Of a DNA stretch of 64,000 bases, positions 18,167-25,868 are shown piece after piece. Each line of letters begins with the position of its first letter. Positions within the stretch are counted from its first letter, which is position 1. Source of the stretch: Legionella quateirensis (GTDB lineage: Bacteria > Pseudomonadota > Gammaproteobacteria > Legionellales > Legionellaceae); assembly GCF_001467955.1 (NCBI RefSeq), contig NZ_LNYR01000002.1:60529-124528 (forward strand). Direction: 5' to 3'. Under the pieces are notes generated by a model. The model had not been told where the DNA came from, searched no databases, and worked only from the letters and a program-made list of their open reading frames with translations. The translations under genes and the position numbers were made by a program.

Positions 18167-19357
18167 ATGAAGGTAGGATTCAAGTTGATTTCAGCAACGA
18201 TATTGTTTGCAACCGCATCGGTGACTTTACAGGCCGCATCAGAGCAACCTATACAAACAGATCTATCCACAACACTTGCATCAGAACAAATCAGCAAAGA
18301 TTCGAAAATTCAACAGTTTTTACAGAAAGAAACGCCTAATTTATCTAAGGATTTCCCCTATCGTATCAATATATTTACCCAAGGCCAGATTGACAAAAAT
18401 AAAGCCGGGTTAAGGATTGCTGAAACAGCCAATCAATTTCAGAATGATACATCAGGTCTGCTTTTTTATTATGAATTAGTCAATAATGCAATGCGAGTAC
18501 CTCACTGGCATGCTAATGCTACCGAAATAGGTACGGTATTAAACGGTAAAATGCGGGTGACCATTTGGGAAGGTACTGGTGTGACCAAAGTTTATACGGT
18601 TGAAAAACACGGTACCTGGATTATCCCTAAAGCCAAACTTCATGCTCTTGAAAATGTGGGAGACGAGGATATGAAGTTTTTAGTTGCTTATGATTCACCT
18701 ATTGCAGCTGATCGGGATTTTCTAACCGCCTGGGCCTCATTGCCTGATGCTGTGTTGGCTCGTGCTGTAGGACTCACTGAAAGTGATATAGCAGGTATTA
18801 AAAAAACTACGGTAAATAAATTAAGCAGTTATGATCCTTCTGCCGGACCAGAGAAAGTGGATGAGTTCAGCCCTTTATCAAATAATTTCCGCAGAGTAAA
18901 ACCATTGTATCAGACAGAAACAGGTTCAATTACCCGAATCGATTCCAAAATCAATCCTCATATGTACAGAATGGCTTTACAAAGAACCATTATGAAACCT
19001 GGCGCATTACGTATACCTCATTGGTATACATCTGGAGATGTTCTTTTATATGTTCACTCTGGAAATGGCTTTTTTAGCTTGATGAATAATGATGGCAAGG
19101 TTTATCATGCCTTGATTAAGCGTGGTGATTTAATTTCAATCCCGGTAGGAAATTTTAATTCCTTTTTGAATATTGGAACGGACGATTTGGAAATTTATGA
19201 AGCGTTCAATCGTGCTCATGACATCAATGAAATTACTTTAATGAATGGTGTTCAACATTTCAGTGTAGGAATGATTGAAGGGGCAACCGGTTTGAGTAAG
19301 GAAACCGTCAGAACAATTGCCAAACATAAAGAAGAGCCTTATATCGTTCCTTTTTAG
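18167..19357 (+). CDS. secreted bicupin protein, oxalate decarboxylase-like
   Basis: This exported two-domain cupin is related to oxalate decarboxylases. A signal peptide (residues 1-21, ending TLQA) is followed by cupin 1 with H113, H115, E120 and H159 in the HWHANATE...H arrangement that binds Mn. In cupin 2 the aligned motif reads PHWYTSGDVL, so the second histidine is Tyr287 and the glutamate is missing, and FNSF replaces the last histidine region. Only the first domain should hold metal, unlike true OxdC, which has two intact sites. The start ATG at 18167 has AGGAGG 5 nt upstream; the ATG immediately before it is too close to that site. A strong terminator-like hairpin follows the stop. 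Substrate is uncertain. Confidence 0.82.
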   Translation: MKVGFKLISATILFATASVTLQAASEQPIQTDLSTTLASEQISKDSKIQQFLQKETPNLSKDFPYRINIFTQGQIDKNKAGLRIAETANQFQNDTSGLLFYYELVNNAMRVPHWHANATEIGTVLNGKMRVTIWEGTGVTKVYTVEKHGTWIIPKAKLHALENVGDEDMKFLVAYDSPIAADRDFLTAWASLPDAVLARAVGLTESDIAGIKKTTVNKLSSYDPSAGPEKVDEFSPLSNNFRRVKPLYQTETGSITRIDSKINPHMYRMALQRTIMKPGALRIPHWYTSGDVLLYVHSGNGFFSLMNNDGKVYHALIKRGDLISIPVGNFNSFLNIGTDDLEIYEAFNRAHDINEITLMNGVQHFSVGMIEGATGLSKETVRTIAKHKEEPYIVPF

Positions 19358-19374
19358 GCGAGGCTTATTAATAG

Positions 19375-19431
19375 AGTCCAGGGAGTCTTAATTGACGTTG
19401 TAACCGCAATGAAGACTCCCTGGACTTTGTT
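19375..19431 (+). terminator. intrinsic-type terminator hairpin after the cupin gene
   Basis: A perfect 15-bp stem (19375-19389 with 19412-19426, AGTCCAGGGAGTCTT and its complement) with a 22-nt loop starts 17 bp after the cupin stop codon. It is followed by a short T-rich run, TTGTT. It is well placed to end the cupin transcript. Confidence 0.65.
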
Positions 19432-19449
19432 CTATAGAGCGAGCCTTTC

Positions 19450-19605
19450 TCTTGAGTAATCCCATAATCATTTTAACAAAGATAATGATCAACTTTTCAG
19501 CTTAAACGTCCGTCTTTGCGAACGAAGAGAAGCAATCCAGAGCACAACTCTAATGAGGCTCTGTAGTGGATTGCTTCGCGATGCTCGCAATGACGGGTAT
19601 TTCTA
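19450..19605. repeat. 156-bp direct repeat, copy 1
   Basis: This copy and 19689-19844 are nearly identical over 156 bp and lie 239 bp apart. Each contains the palindromic family GTCTTTGCGA...GAAGCAATCCAGAG / CTCTGTAGTGGATTGCTTCGCGATGCTCGC, whose better-paired relatives are at 31767-31851 and 47728-47812. Each also has a unique leader starting TCTTGAGTAATCCCATAATC. The duplication extends beyond the hairpin, so the whole unit was copied together. Confidence 0.85.
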
Positions 19606-19688
19606 GTAGCATTGGGACTTAAGCAAATATATTTTTGGAGTTATATATTATAAGGGGATTCCTCTGCTTCTTTCGCTAATCCAATTGC

Positions 19689-19844
19689 TCTTGAGTAATC
19701 CCATAATCATTTTAACGAAGATAATGATCCACTTTTCAGCTTAAACGTCCGTCTTTGCGAACGAAGTGAAGCAATCCAGAGCATAACTCTAATGAGGCTC
19801 TGTAGTGGATTGCTTCGCGATGCTCGCAATGACGGGTATTTCTA
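19689..19844. repeat. 156-bp direct repeat, copy 2, fused to a truncated gene
   Basis: This second copy of the unit at 19450-19605 differs at only a handful of bases (for example ACGAAG for ACAAAG). Its right edge falls inside the AlaX-like reading frame, where repeat-derived codons replace the rest of the gene. The copy therefore marks the break point of that gene. Confidence 0.85.
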
Positions 19845-19992
19845 TTCCATTAATAAATGCTTTATCACTTTCCTGACCACCAGAAAAAGAAAAGGCAATG
19901 GTCTTCTCCAAAACCAATTCATCGTTGTTGATTGCGGCTACTCTAGTATGTAAGGTGCTCTGGTAAGGATCTATCCAAAATGTTTTTTCCAT
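19789..19992 (-). pseudogene. truncated AlaX-like alanyl-tRNA editing protein
   Basis: The first ~50 codons encode MEKTFWIDPYQSTL, VVL-type strands and the family-typical FSGGQESD...INGI, which matches the N-terminus of AlaX-type proteins that hydrolyse mischarged tRNA-Ala. The known proteins are about 200 residues or more and have a metal site of HxxxH and later Cys/His. Here the frame enters the 156-bp repeat at 19844 and stops at 19789 after repeat-derived codons, so the catalytic C-terminal part is absent. The start ATG at 19992 has GGAG 6 nt upstream. The MFS gene's stop lies only 1 bp before, so the two were one operon. It is probably inactive. Confidence 0.72.
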
Positions 19993-19993
19993 A

Positions 19994-21277
19994 TTAAGCT
20001 CCAGAAAGAGAGTCCAGATCAACAGATTTGGTGACCATTCGATTTTTAACCTGAACATGAATCAGATAGATTAGCAGGCTGCCAAAGAGTGCGCAGACAG
20101 GTATTACAGTTAATGCATGTTGAAAACATTCAACACTGTATTGCCTCATCCCTTCAGGGTTGAAAGAACCTTCCCAGTACCAATCCATTACCTTTCCAAT
20201 AAGTGTGTGAAAGAAGGAACCGCCTAACATATTGATGCAGTTTAAGAACGCTACGGTGATTCCTAACTGTTTATAGGAAACCAGAGTAGAACCGGCAGCA
20301 AATACGATAACCTGATAGCAGCACATAAGACCAATAGTAAAAAATAACAGGCTTAATAACCAACTGTTCATCATGCTATTGGATATCAGCAGCATAAAAG
20401 CCAGCGCTAAGCCAACGCCACACATTCCTATAACAGAATAATTACCTATCTTTTTACTCAAAAATGCGAGTACAGGTCCACCAAATATCATGCCTATATA
20501 AATAAATGAGACTAATGAGGCCGCTTCCGCTTTATCAAAATTATAGGCTGTCATGAGATAGGGAACCCCCCAAACATCAGCAAAGCCTTCCAGGGCTCCT
20601 ACCATTAATAAGTTTGCAAACGCTAGAGTCCAGATTATCCAGGAGGAGAATAACGCAGACAGATGACTCAGTTGGAGTTCCTGGGCAGGTTTTTTTGTCT
20701 GAACCCTGGGACTACGGACAACCCAATAAGTACAAAGACCTATGGTCATAGCAATCAATGCAAGGGCGAAACCAACCTGTTGACCATTATAAGTCTGTAT
20801 CCATTGTGTGAGTGGTTTGCCGCCATAGACTGCGCCCATAAGTCCCACACTAAAGGAAAATCCAATCATTTTGGCGTAATTCTCACTACTAAACCATTCT
20901 GATACGACTTTGGAAATCCCCAGAAATCCAACAGCTGAACCCGCTCCAATCATCAGTCTGCTTAATAGTGCCAGATAAAAATTGTCGGTATAACTAAACA
21001 TAAGGGCACCCATGCCGCAGAGCAATGCGAAGGTGAACACTACAGTTCTGGCTCCAAATTTTTCGAGAAGAAAGGCCATAGGAATTTGCATTCCTGCATA
21101 TCCATAATAATAAAACGCTGCAAGCAGGCCAAAACTGCCTGCGTCGATCGCAAAATGGGTCATTATTTCTTGCATCATCAAACCGGGCCAAAGGCGCAGC
21201 ATGAATTGAAACGCAAAAAAAGATAAGGGAAAAAACCACATCAGGAACGGTAGGTATTTTTTGGGGGAGTAGATCAT
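19994..21277 (-). CDS. MFS transporter, possibly Pht-like amino-acid carrier
   Basis: This 427-residue, 12-helix major facilitator protein has the MFS A-type loop LEKFGARTV between helices 2 and 3 and SRLMIGAGSAVGFLGISKVVSEWF in helices 4-5. This style resembles the Legionella/Coxiella/Francisella group of nutrient carriers that includes Pht amino-acid transporters. The relation is judged by eye only. AGAGG lies upstream of ATG at 21277. The gene is followed immediately by the AlaX-like remnant, so an amino acid such as alanine would be a reasonable but unproven substrate. A dyad at 21324-21367 lies in its leader. Confidence 0.82.
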   Translation of the reverse strand: MIYSPKKYLPFLMWFFPLSFFAFQFMLRLWPGLMMQEIMTHFAIDAGSFGLLAAFYYYGYAGMQIPMAFLLEKFGARTVVFTFALLCGMGALMFSYTDNFYLALLSRLMIGAGSAVGFLGISKVVSEWFSSENYAKMIGFSFSVGLMGAVYGGKPLTQWIQTYNGQQVGFALALIAMTIGLCTYWVVRSPRVQTKKPAQELQLSHLSALFSSWIIWTLAFANLLMVGALEGFADVWGVPYLMTAYNFDKAEAASLVSFIYIGMIFGGPVLAFLSKKIGNYSVIGMCGVGLALAFMLLISNSMMNSWLLSLLFFTIGLMCCYQVIVFAAGSTLVSYKQLGITVAFLNCINMLGGSFFHTLIGKVMDWYWEGSFNPEGMRQYSVECFQHALTVIPVCALFGSLLIYLIHVQVKNRMVTKSVDLDSLSGA

Positions 21278-21323
21278 TTTAAACCTCTTTTAAAATCAGT
21301 TAGTGCACATTTCCGCTCAACCT

Positions 21324-21367
21324 CCCTAGAGAGGTACGGTAATTGGCAATAGCTGACCGCTCTAGGG
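21324..21367. promoter_or_regulatory. dyad in the leader of the MFS gene
   Basis: The arms CCCTAGAG (21324-21331) and CTCTAGGG (21360-21367) are perfectly complementary around a 28-nt loop, about 47 bp upstream of the MFS start codon. It could be an operator or an RNA hairpin. Apart from this dyad, nothing recognisable was seen in the remaining 630-bp gap to 21905, which is AT-rich. Confidence 0.3.
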
Positions 21368-21905
21368 TAAAGAGGGCAAGATAATAATTACTGAATGGTT
21401 TGTGTTGGATAATACAGCACAGCATGATACGACAAGCGCAGAGGAGCCTGCAGAAAAAATCGTATTTATTTGAGTACTGTACCGATTCATAAGGGTATTA
21501 ATCTGATTAAATTATTACGTCCGATTAATTAAAATACCAAACTGCGCATTGATTTGTCAATATCACAGTGTGTTTTCATAAAGCTCCAGAAGTCTTTGGG
21601 TGAGTACTAAAATCGGGTGAGTTGCTTCTGGCCTGGATGCTTCATTGATAGTGGCTAAATATAGGAATAATTCCCAAATCCCCAGTGTTTTTGCATCCAA
21701 TGGTCAGTTTTATATCCAATAACTGGCTGATTGTGTTCTGATTATTGATCAAAGCTTTTAGCGTGTGGTCAGTTGCTTGATCAGCCAGTCTCTGAGTATT
21801 AATTTAAAGAAAAAATGCATCAAAAAATACGGTTTTTCTCTTGAAAAGTCCTCTTTAACCTATCGTTCATTTTGGGAGATGAATCTATATTAGTCCAGAT
21901 GAATT

Positions 21906-22880
21906 TTAAGCGGGTTTTGCAACAAATCCTCCAGGAACAGATTCATCGAATGACTCGTTCATCAGCTGACTTAGATGAGTTAAATCATGTGATATTCCCT
22001 CTTTTGATAGTTCATTTTTCGAAACTGGACGAGCGTTCATGGCTCCTGTCGAAAACATACCCAATCCAATTAAGGCCAGTCCAATACCTGGTGCCAGGGA
22101 GGTACCACAAGAACTCACAGTAATCAGTATACCCGCGGCACATAATGCGATGCCCAGTAGCATCAGTGATAGATTCAGGGCATGCCACAGTGACGAAGAA
22201 TTTCCTTTTTCTTTGGTAGCTATATCCATCAGGTTCTCAATATTGCTCTTGGTTGGATTATCTATGATTAACTGGGTTTCTTTAATGTATCTTTGTACTT
22301 TAGGTAAGTCTTCTTCAGCCTGGATTAAGTCTGCAAAGTGCGTAAGCACAGTATTCATTTGATTCATTAGCGTATCATTTTTGCGAAACGTATCATTATT
22401 CTGAATTGATTTTTTTAGTTGCTTGAGGTACTTATTTGCCATCAGTTTATCAAAGTCAGCTTGCGAGAGTTGGTTTGCCTGTTTATATGTTTTAATAAAT
22501 CGATTTTTTTCTTGTTCCGTAATAAAGGTGACCTGAACAAATTCCTTGAGTATCTGTGTTAATTTGTTTTCATCAATGACTTCTACAAATTCGACATGAG
22601 TATGCCAGTTTTCTCTGGTGAAATTATCCTGGTGTAATTGTCCATGTTTCGGATGATTATGATGAATACAATATTTGCTCCCTAAACGAGGCCATGCTTC
22701 ATTGAGCTCTCGATTAGCTGTATCCGCGCGAGGATCAAATACTCCAAGAGTAACCCCATTTAATTTAGGGTAGATCGTTAATGTGTTACCGAACAGACTG
22801 AAGTTAGCTTTTGCGCATAATTGAGTAAATACTGGAACGGTAGTCCTCTTACTCTTATCAGTTGAATGTGTACCAGACAT
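21906..22880 (-). CDS. orphan membrane protein with soluble N-terminal region
   Basis: This 324-residue protein is not recognised. A polar N-terminal half contains a His-rich stretch (IHHNHPKHGQLHQDN, about residues 71-86), then a long charged helical region (about 110-215). Two adjacent hydrophobic helices follow at about 232-280 (LNLSLMLLGIALCAAGILI, then APGIGLALIGLGMF), and a polar tail of about 45 residues ends the protein. This design, one hairpin of membrane helices near the C-terminus, is common among Legionella secreted-effector candidates, but that is only an analogy. GAGGTG precedes ATG at 22880. It stands alone, with the riboswitch-controlled SMR gene divergent from it. Confidence 0.7.
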   Translation of the reverse strand: MSGTHSTDKSKRTTVPVFTQLCAKANFSLFGNTLTIYPKLNGVTLGVFDPRADTANRELNEAWPRLGSKYCIHHNHPKHGQLHQDNFTRENWHTHVEFVEVIDENKLTQILKEFVQVTFITEQEKNRFIKTYKQANQLSQADFDKLMANKYLKQLKKSIQNNDTFRKNDTLMNQMNTVLTHFADLIQAEEDLPKVQRYIKETQLIIDNPTKSNIENLMDIATKEKGNSSSLWHALNLSLMLLGIALCAAGILITVSSCGTSLAPGIGLALIGLGMFSTGAMNARPVSKNELSKEGISHDLTHLSQLMNESFDESVPGGFVAKPA

Positions 22881-23053
22881 TATTTCACCTCAGACATATT
22901 ACTTTAAATCAGTGCATCGCATTGTACATATTAATGTACATGTGGTCAAATTTTACTCGTTACGAGTGTTGGGATTTACCTTATTGAAGGGTGTTTACAG
23001 TGATGAGTGTGTCTAATTTACTTCATTATCCATATATGTTAGAACATTGTTGC

Positions 23054-23096
23054 TCCGGACGAGACGCGCCGTACCCGGTTATGACAAGACGACGCC
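23054..23096 (+). ncRNA. guanidine-III riboswitch (ykkC-III)
   Basis: The leader of the SMR gene contains CCGGACGAGACGCGCCGTAC, then CCGGTTATGACAAGACGACG. It follows the compact guanidine-III aptamer in order: the CCGGACGAG start, GCGCCGTACCCGG pairing block, a GACAAGACG bulge strand, and closing CGCC pairing that makes the pseudoknot. It ends 27 bp before the SMR start codon, and the 3' strand lies close to the ribosome binding site AGAGGAG at 23112, which fits translational control. The gene it precedes is a SugE/Gdx-type exporter, exactly the usual partner. Known ligand for the class: guanidinium. Confidence 0.9.
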
Positions 23097-23123
23097 TTTT
23101 TAATGAACTAAAGAGGAGATGAG

Positions 23124-23444
23124 ATGTTATTAGCATGGGTTAACTTATTGATTGCAGGACTTCTTGAGGTCTGTTGGGCTACAGGTTTAAAATATTCGCA
23201 GGGGTTTACAAAGTTAGTTCCCAGTCTTTTTACAGTAATCACTCTGGCTGGTAGCATGTTGCTGTTAGCAAAAGCCATACAAATAATTCCAATAGGTACA
23301 GGATATGCGATTTGGGTTGGAATTGGTGCTTTGGGAACAGCTGTGCTGGGGATTTTATTATTTCATGAGCCCCTAACCGTGATCAGATTTTTATTTCTCA
23401 CCTTGTTGCTTGTATCCATCATTGGCTTAAAATATACCGCTTGA
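23124..23444 (+). CDS. sugE: SMR guanidinium exporter SugE/Gdx
   Basis: This 106-residue small multidrug resistance protein has four membrane helices. The essential glutamate is E15 in GLLEVCWATGLKYSQGF; the WATGLKYSQGF part is characteristic of the SugE/Gdx branch rather than EmrE. The second half has GIGALGTAVLGILLFHEP, the packing motif of the family. Members of this branch export guanidinium in exchange for protons. Start ATG at 23124 has AGAGGAG 5 nt away. The guanidine-III riboswitch immediately upstream gives strong support for induction by guanidine. The gene stands alone between an orphan gene on the other strand and proB. Confidence 0.95.
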   Translation: MLLAWVNLLIAGLLEVCWATGLKYSQGFTKLVPSLFTVITLAGSMLLLAKAIQIIPIGTGYAIWVGIGALGTAVLGILLFHEPLTVIRFLFLTLLLVSIIGLKYTA

Positions 23445-23527
23445 CGCAGAGCTCGTTCAATTAATTATGGTGCAGTCTCATACTATGCGTTTTCATCAGA
23501 TGTGCTGTTCTTCATGGGGGTCGATAA

Positions 23528-24598
23528 ATGAAAGTTGTAATTAAAGTAGGTACACAAAGTATATTATCTTCTGATGGAACGCCCAATGAACCGGTTATGT
23601 TGCATTTGGTAGAACAAATAGTTAGCTTGCAAAAAGCCGGACACCATATAGTGCTGGTCAGTTCAGGTGCGGTAGGTTTTGGCAGGAAAGCCGCGCATCA
23701 ACTGCTTGGCCGCGAGTTTGGTACTTCCCTGGGGGAAAAGCAGGTGCTGGCATCTCTTGGCCAGCATGAATTAATTCATGTTTATTCGGCTATGTTTAAA
23801 GCCCATAACATCCTTGCTTCACAATTATTATTAACCAAACAGGACTTTCAAACCCGACATCATTATTTAAATATTGCCCGATTGCTCAGGGTCATTCTTG
23901 ATCATAAAAACATAGTTCCCATTATCAATGAAAATGACAGCGTGGCAGTTGAAGAGCTGATGTTTACCGATAATGATGAGTTGGCTGGTCTAATCGCTGC
24001 TCAAATGAACGCGGATAAATTAATTATTTTGAGCAATGTAGAAGGTGTCTATACAGGGCATCCGAATGAACCTGGCTCTGAACTTATTTCTTTGATTAAT
24101 CCTGAAGAGAGCTGGCCAGAAGTTTCAGCAGAAAAAAGCGCACACGGTCGCGGCGGGATGCTCAGTAAATTGGGAACAGCGCGTAAAATGTCCGTTTTGG
24201 GGATCACAACTCATATTGCCAGCATTGATCAAACGAACATAATAAAGCGTATTATGGATAGAGAGTTGGTGGGTACCTGCATTGTACCCAGTAAGAAAAA
24301 ATCGAATATTAAACGCTGGATGGCTTATAATAGTGATAAAAAAATGGGTTCGATCGAAGTGAATACCTGTTTGCATGACATTTTAAAAGAAGGTAAACGT
24401 GCGATCAGTATATTGCCAGTAGGTATTGTTGCCTGTATTGGTGATTTTAAAAAAAGTGATTTGGTCGAAATTATTTCTCCCGATGGTACGAAAATAGGTA
24501 TTGGTATTGCTAAATATGATGCAAGTAAATTACTGACCTTCCTGGGGCAGAAAGATAAACCGGAATTTATTCATTACGATCATTTGCATCTTTTTTAG
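23528..24598 (+). CDS. proB: glutamate 5-kinase
   Basis: ProB phosphorylates glutamate at the gamma carboxylate, the first step of proline synthesis. The amino-acid-kinase domain (1 to about 255) has VVIKVGTQSIL at the start, VSSGAVGFGRK, the glutamate-site segment NENDSV, and NVEGVYTGHP. A PUA domain follows (about 275-350). Length 356 is usual. Start ATG at 23528 follows CATGGGGGTCG. proA begins 12 bp after the stop. The PUA domain of ProB proteins can be involved in regulation; feedback inhibition by proline is known for the family. Confidence 0.96.
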   Translation: MKVVIKVGTQSILSSDGTPNEPVMLHLVEQIVSLQKAGHHIVLVSSGAVGFGRKAAHQLLGREFGTSLGEKQVLASLGQHELIHVYSAMFKAHNILASQLLLTKQDFQTRHHYLNIARLLRVILDHKNIVPIINENDSVAVEELMFTDNDELAGLIAAQMNADKLIILSNVEGVYTGHPNEPGSELISLINPEESWPEVSAEKSAHGRGGMLSKLGTARKMSVLGITTHIASIDQTNIIKRIMDRELVGTCIVPSKKKSNIKRWMAYNSDKKMGSIEVNTCLHDILKEGKRAISILPVGIVACIGDFKKSDLVEIISPDGTKIGIGIAKYDASKLLTFLGQKDKPEFIHYDHLHLF

Positions 24599-24610
24599 GA
24601 GTTGCGCCAA

Positions 24611-25861
24611 ATGAACACAGTCATCACGCACATCAAGGCAGCCAAAAAAGCCAGTTATGATTTGGCTTCTTTAAACGATGAACAACGTCAACGTGTATTG
24701 TTGAGTCTTGCTGAATTGATACGGCAATCGGTTGTTCAAATAATTCAGGAAAACAGCAAGGATCTCGCCTTGATGGCAAAAGAAGATCCTAAATATGATC
24801 GATTGATGCTAACTGAGAAACAAATCAACGCAATTGCAGATGATGTGGCGCTTGTTTCCTCCTTGCCACAACCTGTTGGTCGGATTCTTGAAGAAAAAAT
24901 ACTGCCAAATGGGCTACACATCAATAAACTCTCTGTTCCTCTTGGCGTGGTTGCAGTGATTTATGAGTCAAGACCCAACGTGACCATTGATGTATTTACC
25001 TTATGTTTTAAAGCAGGGAATGCATGTATTCTCAAGGGTGGTAAAGAAGCCGAACACAGTAATCGTTTTCTTCTGTCCTTAATCCATCAGGCTTTGAAAT
25101 TACATGGTATTGATAGCAATTGCGTCTATTTATTGCCCCCTGAACGGGAGGCTACTCATCAATTGCTTGGCGCAGTCAATCTAATTGATGTCTGTATTCC
25201 CAGGGGCAGTCAGGACTTAATCAATTTCGTTCGGGAACACGCTAAAATTCCCGTAATTGAAACAGGCGCAGGCATTGTGCATACCTATTTTGATTTAAGC
25301 GGATCTTTAGAGAAAGGGCGCTTAATTATTAATAATGCGAAAACCAGACGGGTCAGTGTCTGTAATGCCCTGGATACTTTAATCGTTCATCAACAATGCC
25401 TGGATAAACTGTATTTTTTAGTTGAATTATTGGCAGATAATCATGTCGAACTTTTTGCTGATGAGCGAAGTTATCAAGCTCTGAATGGTTCTTATCCGTC
25501 TGATTTGTTGCATCAGGCGAAACAGGGTGATTTTGGCATCGAGTTTTTATCCTATAAAATGTCCATCAAAACTGTAGATTCCATTGCTGAAGCGGTTCAG
25601 CATATCATGCAGTACACTTCTGGCCATAGTGAAGCAATTATTGCGGAGGATAAGGCAGCCATTCAGTATTTCATGACTCATGTTGATGCAGCAGCGCTTT
25701 ATGCCAATGCTTCGACCGCATTTACTGATGGCGGGCAGTTTGGTATGGGAGCTGAAATCGGTATCAGTACCCAAAAACTGCATGCCCGTGGCCCTATGGG
25801 GCTGGAGGCATTGACGAGTTATAAGTGGATCGTTTATGGTGACGGGCAAATCAGAGGGTGA
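24611..25861 (+). CDS. proA: gamma-glutamyl phosphate reductase
   Basis: ProA reduces glutamyl-5-phosphate to the semialdehyde with NADPH, the second step of proline synthesis. It is an aldehyde-dehydrogenase-fold enzyme: PLGVVAVIYESRPNVTIDV binds the cofactor region, GNACILKGGKEA follows, and the catalytic Cys lies in the NAKTRRVSVCNALDTL segment. The C-terminal FTDGGQFGMGAEIGISTQK is a clear family block. The start is ATG at 24611, supported by AGGAG at 24597-24601; an in-frame TTG at 24602 has no room for a site. It follows proB by 12 bp and precedes a carrier gene by 7 bp, so all three are probably one operon. Confidence 0.96.
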   Translation: MNTVITHIKAAKKASYDLASLNDEQRQRVLLSLAELIRQSVVQIIQENSKDLALMAKEDPKYDRLMLTEKQINAIADDVALVSSLPQPVGRILEEKILPNGLHINKLSVPLGVVAVIYESRPNVTIDVFTLCFKAGNACILKGGKEAEHSNRFLLSLIHQALKLHGIDSNCVYLLPPEREATHQLLGAVNLIDVCIPRGSQDLINFVREHAKIPVIETGAGIVHTYFDLSGSLEKGRLIINNAKTRRVSVCNALDTLIVHQQCLDKLYFLVELLADNHVELFADERSYQALNGSYPSDLLHQAKQGDFGIEFLSYKMSIKTVDSIAEAVQHIMQYTSGHSEAIIAEDKAAIQYFMTHVDAAALYANASTAFTDGGQFGMGAEIGISTQKLHARGPMGLEALTSYKWIVYGDGQIRG

Positions 25862-25868
25862 GTAAGAA

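Noticed and set aside
21278..21905. T-box leader for the amino-acid carrier and AlaX-like operon
   Set aside because: No T-box core motifs were seen, and T-boxes are not expected in gammaproteobacteria. Only a simple dyad is present.
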